Positions 51,031 through 61,468 of a stretch of 64,000 bases of DNA are shown here, piece by piece. The DNA comes from Pyrinomonas methylaliphatogenes (GTDB taxonomy: Bacteria > Acidobacteriota > Blastocatellia > Pyrinomonadales > Pyrinomonadaceae): assembly GCF_000820845.2 (NCBI RefSeq), contig NZ_CBXV010000005.1, positions 1 through 64,000 of the forward strand. Reading direction: 5' to 3'. Made by a program: the position numbers and the translations under genes. The notes below the pieces were generated by a model, which worked only from the letters and a program-made list of their open reading frames with translations, was not told the DNA's origin and ran no database searches. Each line of letters begins with the position of its first letter. Position 1 is the first letter of the stretch.

Positions 51031-52470
51031 TTACCAACGAAATTTCTCCGCACGACCGAGCGCCGAAGCGAGATTCAAGCGCGCCGCGTTGTAGACGGCG
51101 AGCGCCGTCACCTGCGCTTCGCGCGCGTTGGCGAGCGCCGTCTGCGCGTTGACGACCTCGAGATTATCGCCGACGCCTGCTTGAAACCGATCGCGCGCCA
51201 TCTCAAGCTCGCGCTCGGCTAAGCGCACGCTCTCATCAGCCGCTCGCACCTGCGCTTCAGCCGTGCGCAGATTCGCGAAGGCCAACCGCACATCCTCTTC
51301 GACTTGACGGCGTATGCTGTCAAGCTCCAGCTCCGCCTGGCGCTGCCTGCTCGCGGCGACGGCGATCCGCCCGCGCGTCAACCCGCCGTTGAAGATGGGA
51401 ACGTTCAATTGGATCGCCACGCGGCGAGTAGGAAGCGCCGTGTCGGTCGGCGTGATCCCGCTCGTCCCGTAATCGCCGACGAATTCGACCGAAGGGAGCT
51501 GCTCGGCGCTCGCCGCTTGACGCTCGAGCGCGCTGATCTTCACCTGCTGTTCGGCAAGAAGAATCTCGCGCCGATTCTGCGCCGCTGCCGCAAGCGCTTC
51601 AGCGAGCGACGGCAACGGTTCGCTCACGAAACGAAGCTGGTCGGTCAACGTTAGAGAGGCTTCGAGCGGCACGCCGATGATGCGCTTCAAGTTCAGTCGC
51701 GCTTGCTCCGCTGCGGTCTGCGCTTGCGCAAGCCGCAATTGCTCTTCGGCGAGCCTCGTCTCGGCGCGCGTCACATCGACGCCCGTCGCCACGCCCGCAT
51801 TGCGCTGGTCCTCGGCAAGCCGTAACAGCGCGCGCGCCAGTTCGACGTTAGCTTCGGCAGCGGCGACGGCTCGCTCAGCCCGCAACGCTTCAAGATAGGC
51901 GAGCGCCGTGACGGTGGCCACTTGCTCGCGCGCCAGTTCCTCGCGCAAACCGGCTAATGTGACGCCGGCCTGCCCAGCCTGAAAACGCCGGATGGCGCCG
52001 AGATCGAAGATGCTCTGCGCAAGACGCAGACGCGCGTCGAAGTTGTTGAAGGGGCCGATGAAGGTCGATCTCAGACCGAACGCTCCGGGACGAAACCCGA
52101 GCGCGGCCAAGTTCTGCGTCAAATTGGCTTGATAGGCCGCGCCCGATACGTTCGGCAATAGCCCTGCCAGCGACTCTTGCTTTATCCCTTCCGCCTCGCG
52201 CCGTTGCTCGCGCGCGCGCAGCGTCTCCAGATTGTTCTCGATCGCAAGCTGAATCGCTTGCTCCAAATTGAGCGTCGTCGGCGCCTGCGATGTGCGCGCG
52301 GCGCCGGGAAATTGAACGGTCGCTTGAAAAAGCGTCGGGCTGAAGGATGATGAGATCATGCCAGACGAAGCGCCGCCAATCGCTTGCCCACGCGACGGAG
52401 CGAAACCGACGATCAAACAGAGAAAGGACAGCCCAAATCTGAGAAGAACTTTCACCGCGTGACCTCGCAT
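51031..52470 (-). CDS. TolC-family outer-membrane efflux protein
   Basis: 479 residues with a signal peptide (FGLSFLCLIVGFAPSRGQA). Two outer-membrane efflux protein repeats (PF02321) are seen: TTLNLEQAIQLAIENNLETL begins the first, and PSLAEALAAAAQNRREILLA the second. Long helices form the periplasmic tunnel. It follows marR by three bases, and the adaptor and pump genes follow, giving the order marR-tolC-emrA-emrB. A GTG at 52455 with GCGAGGT ahead is an alternative start. Confidence 0.94.
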   Translation of the reverse strand: MRGHAVKVLLRFGLSFLCLIVGFAPSRGQAIGGASSGMISSSFSPTLFQATVQFPGAARTSQAPTTLNLEQAIQLAIENNLETLRAREQRREAEGIKQESLAGLLPNVSGAAYQANLTQNLAALGFRPGAFGLRSTFIGPFNNFDARLRLAQSIFDLGAIRRFQAGQAGVTLAGLREELAREQVATVTALAYLEALRAERAVAAAEANVELARALLRLAEDQRNAGVATGVDVTRAETRLAEEQLRLAQAQTAAEQARLNLKRIIGVPLEASLTLTDQLRFVSEPLPSLAEALAAAAQNRREILLAEQQVKISALERQAASAEQLPSVEFVGDYGTSGITPTDTALPTRRVAIQLNVPIFNGGLTRGRIAVAASRQRQAELELDSIRRQVEEDVRLAFANLRTAEAQVRAADESVRLAERELEMARDRFQAGVGDNLEVVNAQTALANAREAQVTALAVYNAARLNLASALGRAEKFRW

Positions 52471-52473
52471 GCT

Positions 52474-52986
52474 CTATGAGGTTTTCGTGCAATCTTTTTC
52501 CGACGCGCGCTCGGATGAGCGCAAAACTTCGTGCCGCAGCTTAACCAGAAGCTTGCTCAGGATCGCCTTCTCTTTGTCGCTCATGCCGGCGAACATCGCG
52601 CGCACGTTCGCATAGTGCGACGGAAGAAGCTCATCGAGGAGCCGCTCGCCCGCCCGCGTCAGGCGCACCAAGCGGAACCGACGATCGCCCTCTTTCTCGA
52701 CGCGCTCGACCAGCCCTTTGCAGGCGAGCGAATCGATCAGCCCGGTCACATTCGGGCGGCTGACGAGAAGCAGATCGCCGATCTCGCACATCGGGCAACC
52801 GCTCTCGCCGTAGTGGCTGATGATCATCAAAGCGTTGAAAGCTGCCGGCGAAAGGCCATACGCTTCGATCCGTTTGGCGACCCGCGAGCGGATGACGTCG
52901 TAGGTGTAGATCAGATTAAGAAGGAGTTCGACCGAGGGGCGATGGAACTCTTTGTACTTGCTGCTATGGGAACGGACGCGACACAT
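52474..52986 (-). CDS. MarR-family repressor of the efflux operon
   Basis: 170 residues from ATG 52986; ATG 53037 would add 17 residues but would leave a leader of only about three bases from the predicted promoter. The winged HTH is clear (GLSPAAFNALMIISHYGES, CEIGDLLLVSRPNVTGLIDSL, VEKEGDRRFRLVRLTRAG as wing). MarR proteins repress nearby efflux genes and release DNA when bound by phenolic or lipophilic compounds. It is the first gene of the operon, and an inverted repeat in its own promoter is a likely operator. It has a Cys-rich CPMC near the HTH that could sense oxidants. Confidence 0.9.
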   Translation of the reverse strand: MCRVRSHSSKYKEFHRPSVELLLNLIYTYDVIRSRVAKRIEAYGLSPAAFNALMIISHYGESGCPMCEIGDLLLVSRPNVTGLIDSLACKGLVERVEKEGDRRFRLVRLTRAGERLLDELLPSHYANVRAMFAGMSDKEKAILSKLLVKLRHEVLRSSERASEKDCTKTS

Positions 52987-53046
52987 GTAGTGCGCTTCCC
53001 GCTTGTCGGACCCGTTTTGAACGGTCTGCGTCGCCATACGGGGGGG

Positions 53047-53075
53047 AGGATACTGATTAAGGAGTTAATTGTCAA
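53047..53075 (-). promoter_or_regulatory. Efflux operon promoter with inverted-repeat operator
   Basis: Read on the minus strand, TTGACA (53075-53070) and TATCCT (53052-53047) are 17 bases apart. The spacer contains ATTAACTCCTTAAT, an ATTAA/TTAAT inverted repeat fully between -35 and -10, and TTAATAAC lies just upstream of -35. This is where a MarR dimer would block RNA polymerase. Confidence 0.65.
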
Positions 53076-53095
53076 GTTATTAACCAACCGGCGCG

Positions 53096-54424
53096 CTAGC
53101 TTCCGGGCATCGCTCCCTCGTCGGTGATCTCCTCGACGGGATCGCCGCCGGTCATCTGGAGCGCGAGGATGAGCTCGCGCGCCTCTTCGCGCAGCGCCGG
53201 CAGGCGGTAGCCGAAGATGGCCGCGCCCGCGATGCAGCACAATCCACCGACGATGATCGTCTCGGGCGCGCCGATGCGGTTGGCGAGCGCTCCGGCGAGA
53301 AGCGAACCGAAGGGGGCTAGCCCCATGAACATCATCGAGTAGACGGCCATCACGCGCCCGCGCAAGTTGTCCGGCGTCATCGATTGGATGAGCGTGTTCG
53401 ACGCGGCCATCTGAAGCATCATCGAAAAGCCGACCGGGACGAGCAGCCCGACCGAAAGCCAGAAGGAGCGCGACAGCGCGAAGAGGATGAGCGATAGGCC
53501 GAAGCTTGCGCTCGAGAGCATCACCCAGCGTCCCAATCCACGCAGGCCGCTGCGCGCGGCGAGGCTTAGCGCGCCAAGCAGCGCGCCTGCGCCCGCCGCC
53601 CCCATCAAGATGCCGAGCCCACGTGCGCCGCCGTGCAGGATGCGATCGGCGATGATCGGCATCAGGACGGCGTAAGGCATGCCCATCAGGCTGACCAGAC
53701 CGAGGAGCAGGAGCAGAGCGCGGACTGGACCGGTTCGTGCCACGTAGCGAAACCCTTCGGCGATCTCCGAAAGGGCCTTTCCGCGCTTTGCGTTTGCGCC
53801 CTGCGTATGTACGCGCATCATGAGCAATCCGGCGATGACGGCTAGGTAACTTACGCCGTTGGCGAAAAAACACCAGCCTTCGCCGATCGTCGAGACCAGG
53901 ACGCCAGCGATCGCTGGGCCGACGATGCGCGCTCCGTTGACCATCGAAGAGTTGAGCGCGATCGCGTTCATCAGATCCTCTTTGCCGACCATTTCGACGA
54001 CGAAGGCTTGGCGCGTCGGAATATCGAAGGCGTTTACGACGCCGAGCGCCGTCGCGATCGCGAGGATCTGCCAAGTGTCGATCTTCGCCGTCAGCGTAAG
54101 CGCCGCGAGGATGAAGGCCAGCAGCATGGCCGATGATTGGGTGAAGATCAGGACTTTTCGCTTATCGCGCCGATCGGCGAGCGTGCCGCCTATGGGCGCC
54201 AAAAGGAGCACGGGGATCTGCGAACAGAAGCCGACGAGACCTAACAGCGTTGCCGAGTCGGTCAGGCGGTAGACGAGCCAGCTTTGCGCGACCGATTGCA
54301 TCCATGTGCCGATGAGCGAGATGAGCTGTCCGCCGAAGAAGAGCTGGAAGTTGCGGTGTCTGAGCGCGCGCCACACGGGTGGGCGCGGCATGGATGCAGT
54401 CGAGATGGACGACGCCGGTCCCAT
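53096..54424 (-). CDS. MFS transporter, EntS/MFS_3 type exporter
   Basis: 442 residues with 12 predicted TM helices. PPVWRALRHRNFQLFFGGQL is a typical N-terminus of the MFS_3 (enterobactin exporter-like) family, and the motif A-like GGTLADRRDKRKVLI follows helix 2. It is likely an exporter of unknown substrate. It lies upstream of, and in the same direction as, the MarR efflux operon but is separated from it by the operon promoter, so it is a separate unit. ATG 54391 is an alternative start. It is divergent from the S1 gene. Confidence 0.9.
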   Translation of the reverse strand: MGPASSISTASMPRPPVWRALRHRNFQLFFGGQLISLIGTWMQSVAQSWLVYRLTDSATLLGLVGFCSQIPVLLLAPIGGTLADRRDKRKVLIFTQSSAMLLAFILAALTLTAKIDTWQILAIATALGVVNAFDIPTRQAFVVEMVGKEDLMNAIALNSSMVNGARIVGPAIAGVLVSTIGEGWCFFANGVSYLAVIAGLLMMRVHTQGANAKRGKALSEIAEGFRYVARTGPVRALLLLLGLVSLMGMPYAVLMPIIADRILHGGARGLGILMGAAGAGALLGALSLAARSGLRGLGRWVMLSSASFGLSLILFALSRSFWLSVGLLVPVGFSMMLQMAASNTLIQSMTPDNLRGRVMAVYSMMFMGLAPFGSLLAGALANRIGAPETIIVGGLCCIAGAAIFGYRLPALREEARELILALQMTGGDPVEEITDEGAMPGS

Positions 54425-54538
54425 AAGCGCACAAAAGAGGAATTCTGGCAGCGAAGACCATTTTATTCAAATCGCTCCGCGCCGGGATCCGGTCGGGCGG
54501 CAAGTTGGGATCTATCGATCATTTAGGCTTCGGTTTGC

Positions 54539-54568
54539 TTGACACTGGATCGCTTTGGCGTGTACATT
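54539..54568 (+). promoter_or_regulatory. Promoter upstream of the ribosomal protein S1 gene
   Basis: TTGACA (54539-54544) and TACATT (54563-54568) with an 18-base spacer. If used, the leader to ATG 54802 is about 225 bases. I see no further feature in that stretch. Confidence 0.5.
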
Positions 54569-54801
54569 GCGACACTACATCCCCGGTCAGGCGGCCGGGT
54601 GATTATCGGATCACGCGGGTGATCCACGGGCACGATTCAGTTAGCGACTTTGAAAACCACCTTATCGAGATCGAACGGCTCGCATCCCCGCCCCATTAAA
54701 TTCCGACCAATCACCCTTGTTCGATGGCCGCTCGAACCGACGATTCGTCAAAGGCGGATCGTTTTGGGATGACTCTGGAGGAGCGCGAAACAGGAGTTTG
54801 C

Positions 54802-56646
54802 ATGGCGATTGAAGAGAGAAAGCCGAGTGAGACTGAGTTGGACGGCGCGGCTTCGTCGGAGAGGCAAGAGGAGCAGGTTGCGGCGGACGCCGAGAGGGCT
54901 TCCGCTGTGACCGGCCCGGCGGCAGAGGAGGCTGAGGAGGAGGCGCGCGCCTCCGGCGGCGAGATGGATTTTGCCGCCATCCTCGATCAGTTCGAGGAGC
55001 AGCAGTCCTCGTTTCAAGAGGGGCAGATCGTTCAAGGCAAAGTCGTCGGCGTGAGCGAGCGGGGGGTTCTCATCGACTTCGGTTTCAAGTCCGAAGGATT
55101 GGTCCCGCAGGAAGAGTTCGCCGAAAACGGCGCCTTGACGGTCAAGCCGGGCGATGAGGTGGAGGTTGTCGTCAAGAGCATGGATTCGCCCGAGGGCGTG
55201 CCGGTGCTGTCGCGCGCCGACGCCTTGCGCCGCAGGGCGTGGGACGAGTTGGAGCAAGCCTACCGCGAAGGTAAGCCCGTGCGTGGGCGGGTCGTCGAAC
55301 GGATTCGCGGCGGTTTGCGCGTGAGCGTTGGACCGGTCGACACTTTCCTGCCCGGATCGCAGGTTGACATCCGTCCCATCCGCAATCTCGATTCGTTGCG
55401 CGGTCAAGAGATCGAAGCGAAAGTCGTCAAGCTCAATCGCAAGCGCGCCAATGTCGTCATCTCGCGCAAAGCCTTGCTCGAGGAGCGAAACGAAAAGCGC
55501 CGGCAAGAGGCGCTGCGACTGCTCGAAGAGGGCATCATCGTCGAAGGGCAGGTTAAAGGGCTGACCGACTATGGCGCGTTCATCGATTTGGGGGGAGTCG
55601 ATGGATTGCTGCATGTGACCGACATGTCTTGGGGGCGGGTGCAGAATCCGGCGGAGCTGTTCAAAGTCGGCGATACAGTTCAGGTCAAAGTGCTCAAGTT
55701 CGATCGCGAGAAGGGGCGCGTTTCGCTCGGCTACAAACAGCTTCTGCCCGATCCGTGGGAAACGGTCGAGGAGCGTTATCCGGTCGGGAGCCGCGTCCAA
55801 GGCAAGGTGGTGAGCATCGCCGATTACGGGGCTTTCGTCGAGCTCGAGCCGGGCGTCGAAGGGTTGGTCCACGTCACCGAGATGACTTGGTCGAAGCGGA
55901 TCAAGCATCCGAGCAAGATCGTCAGCGTCGGCCAGACCATCGAGGTCGAGGTGTTAGAGATCGATCCGCGCGCGCGCCGTATCCGTCTCGGCCTCAAACA
56001 GACTCTGCCGAATCCTTGGGATACTTTGCCCGAACGGTACGCGATCGGGCAGCGCGTCCGCGGGCGCGTCCGCAACTTGACGGAGTTCGGCGCCTTCGTC
56101 GAAATCGAGGACGGCATCGACGGGCTCGTCCATGTTTCAGATATCTCATGGACGAAGCGCATCAAGCATCCGGCTGAAGTCTTGAAGAAGGGGCAGGAGG
56201 TCGAGGTCGTCATCACCAACATCGACAGGGAGAATCGACGACTTTCGCTCTCGATCAAGGATACGGAGCCGAGCGTGTGGGATCGCTTCGTCGCCGAGCA
56301 CAAGCCGGGCGATATCATCCGCGGGCGAGTCACGCGCTTCGCTAATTTCGGCGTCTTCGTCGAGGTGGCCGAAGGTTTAGAGGGATTGTGCCACATCTCG
56401 GAGTTGGCCGAAGAGCGCGTCCGCAAGCCCGAACAGGTCGTGCAGATCGGTCAGGAGTTGGATTTTCGCATCTTGCGGATCGAGCCCGAAAATAGGAAGA
56501 TCGCCCTTTCGGCGCGCGCCGCCAAACATGATGAGCCAGCGGTCGATACGCGTTCTTACTCGACCGAAGTGGGGGCTGGCATCGCTTCGCTCGGCGAACT
56601 GGCCGAGTTCAACCTGAACACGACGAACGAGGATCGCGAGCGCTAG
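54802..56646 (+). CDS. rpsA: Ribosomal protein S1
   Basis: 614 residues from ATG 54802, with AGGAG seven bases ahead; the frame extends to ATG 54724 without a comparable site. An acidic N-terminal region (about 1-65) precedes six S1 RNA-binding domains, each beginning with a motif of the form G-x-V-x-G-x-V: EGQIVQGKVV, GKPVRGRVV, EGIIVEGQVK, VGSRVQGKVV, IGQRVRGRVR and PGDIIRGRVT. S1 helps the 30S subunit bind mRNA. Six domains and the length match bacterial S1. A terminator and the HU gene follow. Confidence 0.95.
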   Translation: MAIEERKPSETELDGAASSERQEEQVAADAERASAVTGPAAEEAEEEARASGGEMDFAAILDQFEEQQSSFQEGQIVQGKVVGVSERGVLIDFGFKSEGLVPQEEFAENGALTVKPGDEVEVVVKSMDSPEGVPVLSRADALRRRAWDELEQAYREGKPVRGRVVERIRGGLRVSVGPVDTFLPGSQVDIRPIRNLDSLRGQEIEAKVVKLNRKRANVVISRKALLEERNEKRRQEALRLLEEGIIVEGQVKGLTDYGAFIDLGGVDGLLHVTDMSWGRVQNPAELFKVGDTVQVKVLKFDREKGRVSLGYKQLLPDPWETVEERYPVGSRVQGKVVSIADYGAFVELEPGVEGLVHVTEMTWSKRIKHPSKIVSVGQTIEVEVLEIDPRARRIRLGLKQTLPNPWDTLPERYAIGQRVRGRVRNLTEFGAFVEIEDGIDGLVHVSDISWTKRIKHPAEVLKKGQEVEVVITNIDRENRRLSLSIKDTEPSVWDRFVAEHKPGDIIRGRVTRFANFGVFVEVAEGLEGLCHISELAEERVRKPEQVVQIGQELDFRILRIEPENRKIALSARAAKHDEPAVDTRSYSTEVGAGIASLGELAEFNLNTTNEDRER

Positions 56647-56675
56647 CCGCGCGTGCAACCTGCGCGTAAAAATGT

Positions 56676-56718
56676 AAACGCTTGCTTGCCTAGCACTTGC
56701 CGGGAGCAAGCGTTTTCT
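56676..56718 (+). terminator. Rho-independent terminator after rpsA
   Basis: AAACGCTTGCT (56676-56686) pairs perfectly with AGCAAGCGTTT (56705-56715), followed by TCTGTT. Confidence 0.7.
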
Positions 56719-56793
56719 GTTAACTTCTGCAGTGTGTTTGGACCAGCGGGTCTTGAGGCGCAAGCCTTGTGTTCCACTCTGTGAGGTGAGGCT

Positions 56794-57132
56794 ATGACGA
56801 AAGCTGAGTTGGTCGAGGAGGTGGCGCGCGCCGCGGAGTTGACTAAAAAGGATGCCGAGCGGCTCGTCGAGATCGTTTTCGAGAGCATGATCGAAGCGCT
56901 GAATCGCGGCGAGAAGATCGAACTTCGCGGGTTCGGCAGCTTCCGCGTGCGCGAGCGAAGCGCGCGCCGCGGGCGTAACCCGAAGACCGGCACGCCCGTT
57001 GACATTCCGACCAAGCGGGTGCCCTACTTCAAGCCGGGAAAAGAGCTTAAAGAATTGATCAACGAGGGCAGCGCAGATCAAAATCCTTCTGAAGGGAAGA
57101 TCCAAGGGGCGCCGCAGACGCCCCTCAGCTAG
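56794..57132 (+). CDS. HU/IHF-family DNA-binding protein
   Basis: 112 residues, slightly longer than usual because of a polar C-terminal tail of about 20 residues. MTKAELVEEVARAAELTKKD opens the dimerisation helices, ELRGFGSFRVRERSARRGRNP leads into the beta-arm, and PKTGTPVDIPTKRVPYFKPGKEL is the HU/IHF signature. It bends DNA non-specifically (HU) or at sites (IHF); the sequence looks IHF-like around the arm but does not decide. GAGGTGAGG precedes ATG. The HIT gene follows after 13 bases, so the two are likely co-transcribed. Confidence 0.95.
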   Translation: MTKAELVEEVARAAELTKKDAERLVEIVFESMIEALNRGEKIELRGFGSFRVRERSARRGRNPKTGTPVDIPTKRVPYFKPGKELKELINEGSADQNPSEGKIQGAPQTPLS

Positions 57133-57145
57133 GCTCGGTTCTCTT

Positions 57146-57634
57146 ATGGATCGACTGTGGTCGCCCTGGCGTTACCAGTACGTCGCCGGTGAGGGAGGGA
57201 AGGCGACGAGCGGTTGCATCTTCTGCGAGTTGAGGGACGGCGCCCCGGAGGATGATGAACGGCGCTACGTCCTTCACCGCGCGCGCTATAACTACATCGT
57301 CTTGAACCTCTACCCTTATACCAGCGGACATCTGATGATCGTGCCCTATGAGCACGTCGCCGATCTCGATGCCGTATCGAAACCGGCGACCGATGAGATG
57401 ATGGATTTGGCGAAAAGGGCGCAAACCATCTTACGCGAGGTTTACCGTCCAGATGGCTTCAATCTCGGGATGAATCTGGGACGCGCTGCGGGCGCTGGCG
57501 TCGTCGGCCACGTTCACCTGCACATCATGCCGCGGTGGGTTGGCGATACGAACTTCATGACGACCGTCGGGGAGACGCGCGTCTTGCCGGAAGATCTGCG
57601 GACCACATACGACAAGTTGCGCCGCTTCATTTGA
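57146..57634 (+). CDS. HIT-domain nucleotide phosphorylase/hydrolase (Ap4A-type)
   Basis: 162 residues. The N-terminal MDRLWSPWRYQYVAG and the CIFCEL zinc-type pair are typical of the bacterial Ap4A phosphorylase/FHIT-like group. GHVHLHIMPRW (about 125-135) is the HIT triad H-x-H-x-H with the nucleophile His in the middle. It likely cleaves diadenosine polyphosphates or AMP conjugates in the cytoplasm. It follows the HU gene closely. Confidence 0.93.
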   Translation: MDRLWSPWRYQYVAGEGGKATSGCIFCELRDGAPEDDERRYVLHRARYNYIVLNLYPYTSGHLMIVPYEHVADLDAVSKPATDEMMDLAKRAQTILREVYRPDGFNLGMNLGRAAGAGVVGHVHLHIMPRWVGDTNFMTTVGETRVLPEDLRTTYDKLRRFI

Positions 57635-57744
57635 TTCAAGTCACGCGAAGTCGCTCGAGTAATTCGAGCGCGAATCGCTCTGCTCGATCTGACATCTTCA
57701 CTTCAGATAAGGGTAACTCGAAGCGAAGGCGAGTCGCTTGCCGC

Positions 57745-58035
57745 TCAGCTTTCGAAATCGACCGAAGCGACGTGTTCGCTGATGCTGCGCCCGAACTCGG
57801 CGACGCGCTGGTGTTCCGGATGGACCGTGTAGGCGTCGAGCGCTGCGCGATCGCGAAAGACGGCGACGAGGCCCGTATGGTACGAGCGCGGCAGGCGCAA
57901 CACGTCGAATCCGACGGCGAAGCTCTCTATGCCGGGGACAAGCGAAGAAAGGTTGCGCAGCAGCCTCACGTGCTCTTCCCGCGTCGCCTGCTCGACATCG
58001 GCGCGATATTTCCAGATGACGATGTGTGTGATCAT
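57745..58035 (-). CDS. Stress-responsive A/B barrel (Dabb) domain protein
   Basis: 96 residues: MITHIVIWKYRADVEQATRE at the start, LVPGIESFAVGFDVLRLPRS in the middle and AYTVHPEHQRVAEFGRSI near the end, the Dabb pattern (PF07876). Such small dimeric barrels occur in stress responses and some cyclases; no specific role can be assigned. GAGGAGAGG precedes the start. It lies 51 bases after the decarboxylase gene on the same strand. Confidence 0.92.
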   Translation of the reverse strand: MITHIVIWKYRADVEQATREEHVRLLRNLSSLVPGIESFAVGFDVLRLPRSYHTGLVAVFRDRAALDAYTVHPEHQRVAEFGRSISEHVASVDFES

Positions 58036-58086
58036 TCCCTCTCCTCAACGAGATCCGGATGATAGAACTCTGAGCCGCAAGCGCCT

Positions 58087-59571
58087 TCAAGGCGAGATGC
58101 GCGGCAGATCCTTCACGTTCTCCTTGAGCGCTTGTGATAGCAGCTCGCGCACGCGCGCGACGTGTTCTTCGCCCGTGCGCATGTTGCCAATGGCTAAGCG
58201 CAGAGTGAAACGCCCATTGAGCCGCGTGTGCGACAGGAACGCTTGGCCCGTAGAGTTGACATGGTTGAGTATGCGTTCGTTCAGCGCGTCGAGCTCTTCG
58301 CCCGACAGCGCTCGATCGGGGCGCGCGCGGAAGCAAACGACGCTGAACTGGACCGGGGCGACGAGTTCCCATTCGGCTTCGCGTTCGATCCAAGCGGCAA
58401 AATCGCGGGCCAGTCGGCAGTGCTCGCGAAGGCGCGCTTGCAACCCTGCGCGCCCGAAGTAACGCATTATCATCCAGAGCTTCAGCGCGCGGAAGCGGCG
58501 GCCCAGTTGTATCCCATAATCCATCGGATTGCGCACCCGCTCATCGGTCCTCAGATATTCGGGCACGAGCGAGAAGGCGCGGCGCAGCGTCTCCATCCGC
58601 CGGCAGTAGAAGGCGGAAAGGTCCAGCGGCGTGAAGAGCCATTTGTGTGGGTTGGTGACGATCGAATCGGCGCGTTCCCAACCACGAAACAGTTCGCGCT
58701 TTTCCGGCAACATCGCCGCGACGCCCGCATACGCGGCATCGACGTGAAGCCAGATCGAGCGCTCATGACATACATCGGCGATCTCGGCGACCGGATCGAG
58801 GCTGGTCGTCGAGGTCGTGCCGAGCGTGGCGACGACGGCGCAGGGAAGCGCTCCGGCAGCCACATCGTCTTCGATCGCGCGCCGCAACGCGCTTACATCC
58901 AGGCGGAACTGTTCATCGGTTCGAATCGGGCGAAAGGCGCGCTGGCCCAGCCCGAGGGCGATCACCGCTTTCTCCACAGATGAATGGGCTTGTTCCGAAG
59001 CGTAGACGCGGAGCGGCGGAAGATCGGCGCGGCCCGCCATCCCTTCTTCGCGGATGCGTAGATTCAAGCTTTCGCGGGCCGCCGCCAACGCATGAAGCGT
59101 CGAAATGGAGGCCGTGTCGTAGATGATGCCTTCGAACTCCGGCGGAAGGCCGATCATCTCGCGCAACCAATCGAGCGCGACCTCTTCGAGTTCGACGGCA
59201 GCGGGCGCCGTGCGCCACAGCATCGCATTGACGTTGAAGGCGGCGCTCAAAAGCTCGCCGAAGATGCCGGGCGCAGAGGCCGAGGTCGCAAAGTAGGCGA
59301 AGAAGGCCGGATGGTTCCAGTGCGTGAGGGCTGGCGCGATCGAACGATCGATGTCGGCGATGATCCTCTCCATCGGCTCGCCGCGCTCGGGCGCCATCTG
59401 CGGAAGCTGCGCGCGCAATTCGCCCGGACGGATCGAGGGCAGGACCGGTCGCTCATCTATCTTCTCCAGATAATCGGCGATCCAATCGATCAGTTGATAT
59501 CCGAAACGGCGAAAATCTTCCGCCGACATATCAGCCGATACTCTCTCCTTGAGAGGCGCGTTCTCATCCAT
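58087..59571 (-). CDS. PLP-dependent aromatic-L-amino-acid-type decarboxylase
   Basis: 494 residues, group II decarboxylase family (PF00282). FGYQLIDWIADYLEKIDERP is a typical N-terminus, LTHWNHPAFFAYFATSASAP the substrate loop, YASEQAHSSVEKA the His that stacks on PLP, HVDAAYAGVAAMLPE holds the cofactor Asp, and NPHKWLFTPLDLSAFY the PLP-binding Lys. It would decarboxylate Trp, Tyr, Phe or DOPA to amines; the substrate is not decided. Two APC permeases start divergently upstream, but no regulatory link is visible. Confidence 0.94.
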   Translation of the reverse strand: MDENAPLKERVSADMSAEDFRRFGYQLIDWIADYLEKIDERPVLPSIRPGELRAQLPQMAPERGEPMERIIADIDRSIAPALTHWNHPAFFAYFATSASAPGIFGELLSAAFNVNAMLWRTAPAAVELEEVALDWLREMIGLPPEFEGIIYDTASISTLHALAAARESLNLRIREEGMAGRADLPPLRVYASEQAHSSVEKAVIALGLGQRAFRPIRTDEQFRLDVSALRRAIEDDVAAGALPCAVVATLGTTSTTSLDPVAEIADVCHERSIWLHVDAAYAGVAAMLPEKRELFRGWERADSIVTNPHKWLFTPLDLSAFYCRRMETLRRAFSLVPEYLRTDERVRNPMDYGIQLGRRFRALKLWMIMRYFGRAGLQARLREHCRLARDFAAWIEREAEWELVAPVQFSVVCFRARPDRALSGEELDALNERILNHVNSTGQAFLSHTRLNGRFTLRLAIGNMRTGEEHVARVRELLSQALKENVKDLPRISP

Positions 59572-59857
59572 TCGATCGCTCCAACATCCCTGCCGAAGTT
59601 ATGCGGTTTCCAATTCTGCCGCAATATGCGCGCCGAATCAACGAGCGACACCGGCTCGACATCGACCGGAGAATGGATATAATCGCCCGACGCGGGAGCT
59701 TCATTTCATTGTCATGCGGCCACTTGATCGCGAGCTTCGTTGACGGTATGCTAACGCGCGCTTTCGCAAGGCGCGATGCCCTGGTCTTGGCATTTAGTTC
59801 TCCCGCGAGTGGAAAGCGATCTTTCATTTGATCTCCTGGCGTGAAGGAAAAAAAAGG

Positions 59858-61396
<1,539 letters not shown>

Positions 61397-61468
61397 AGAT
61401 CGTTCTTTTGCGCAGGTGTGAAACTTCGGGCCCGGAACGGGTTCCGAATACTCCTGAGGAGATGACGT

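Noticed and set aside
57625-57735. Apparent duplication at the HIT gene stop codon (CTTCATTT/CTTCACTT, 71 bases apart)
   Set aside because: Similarity is too short to separate from chance.
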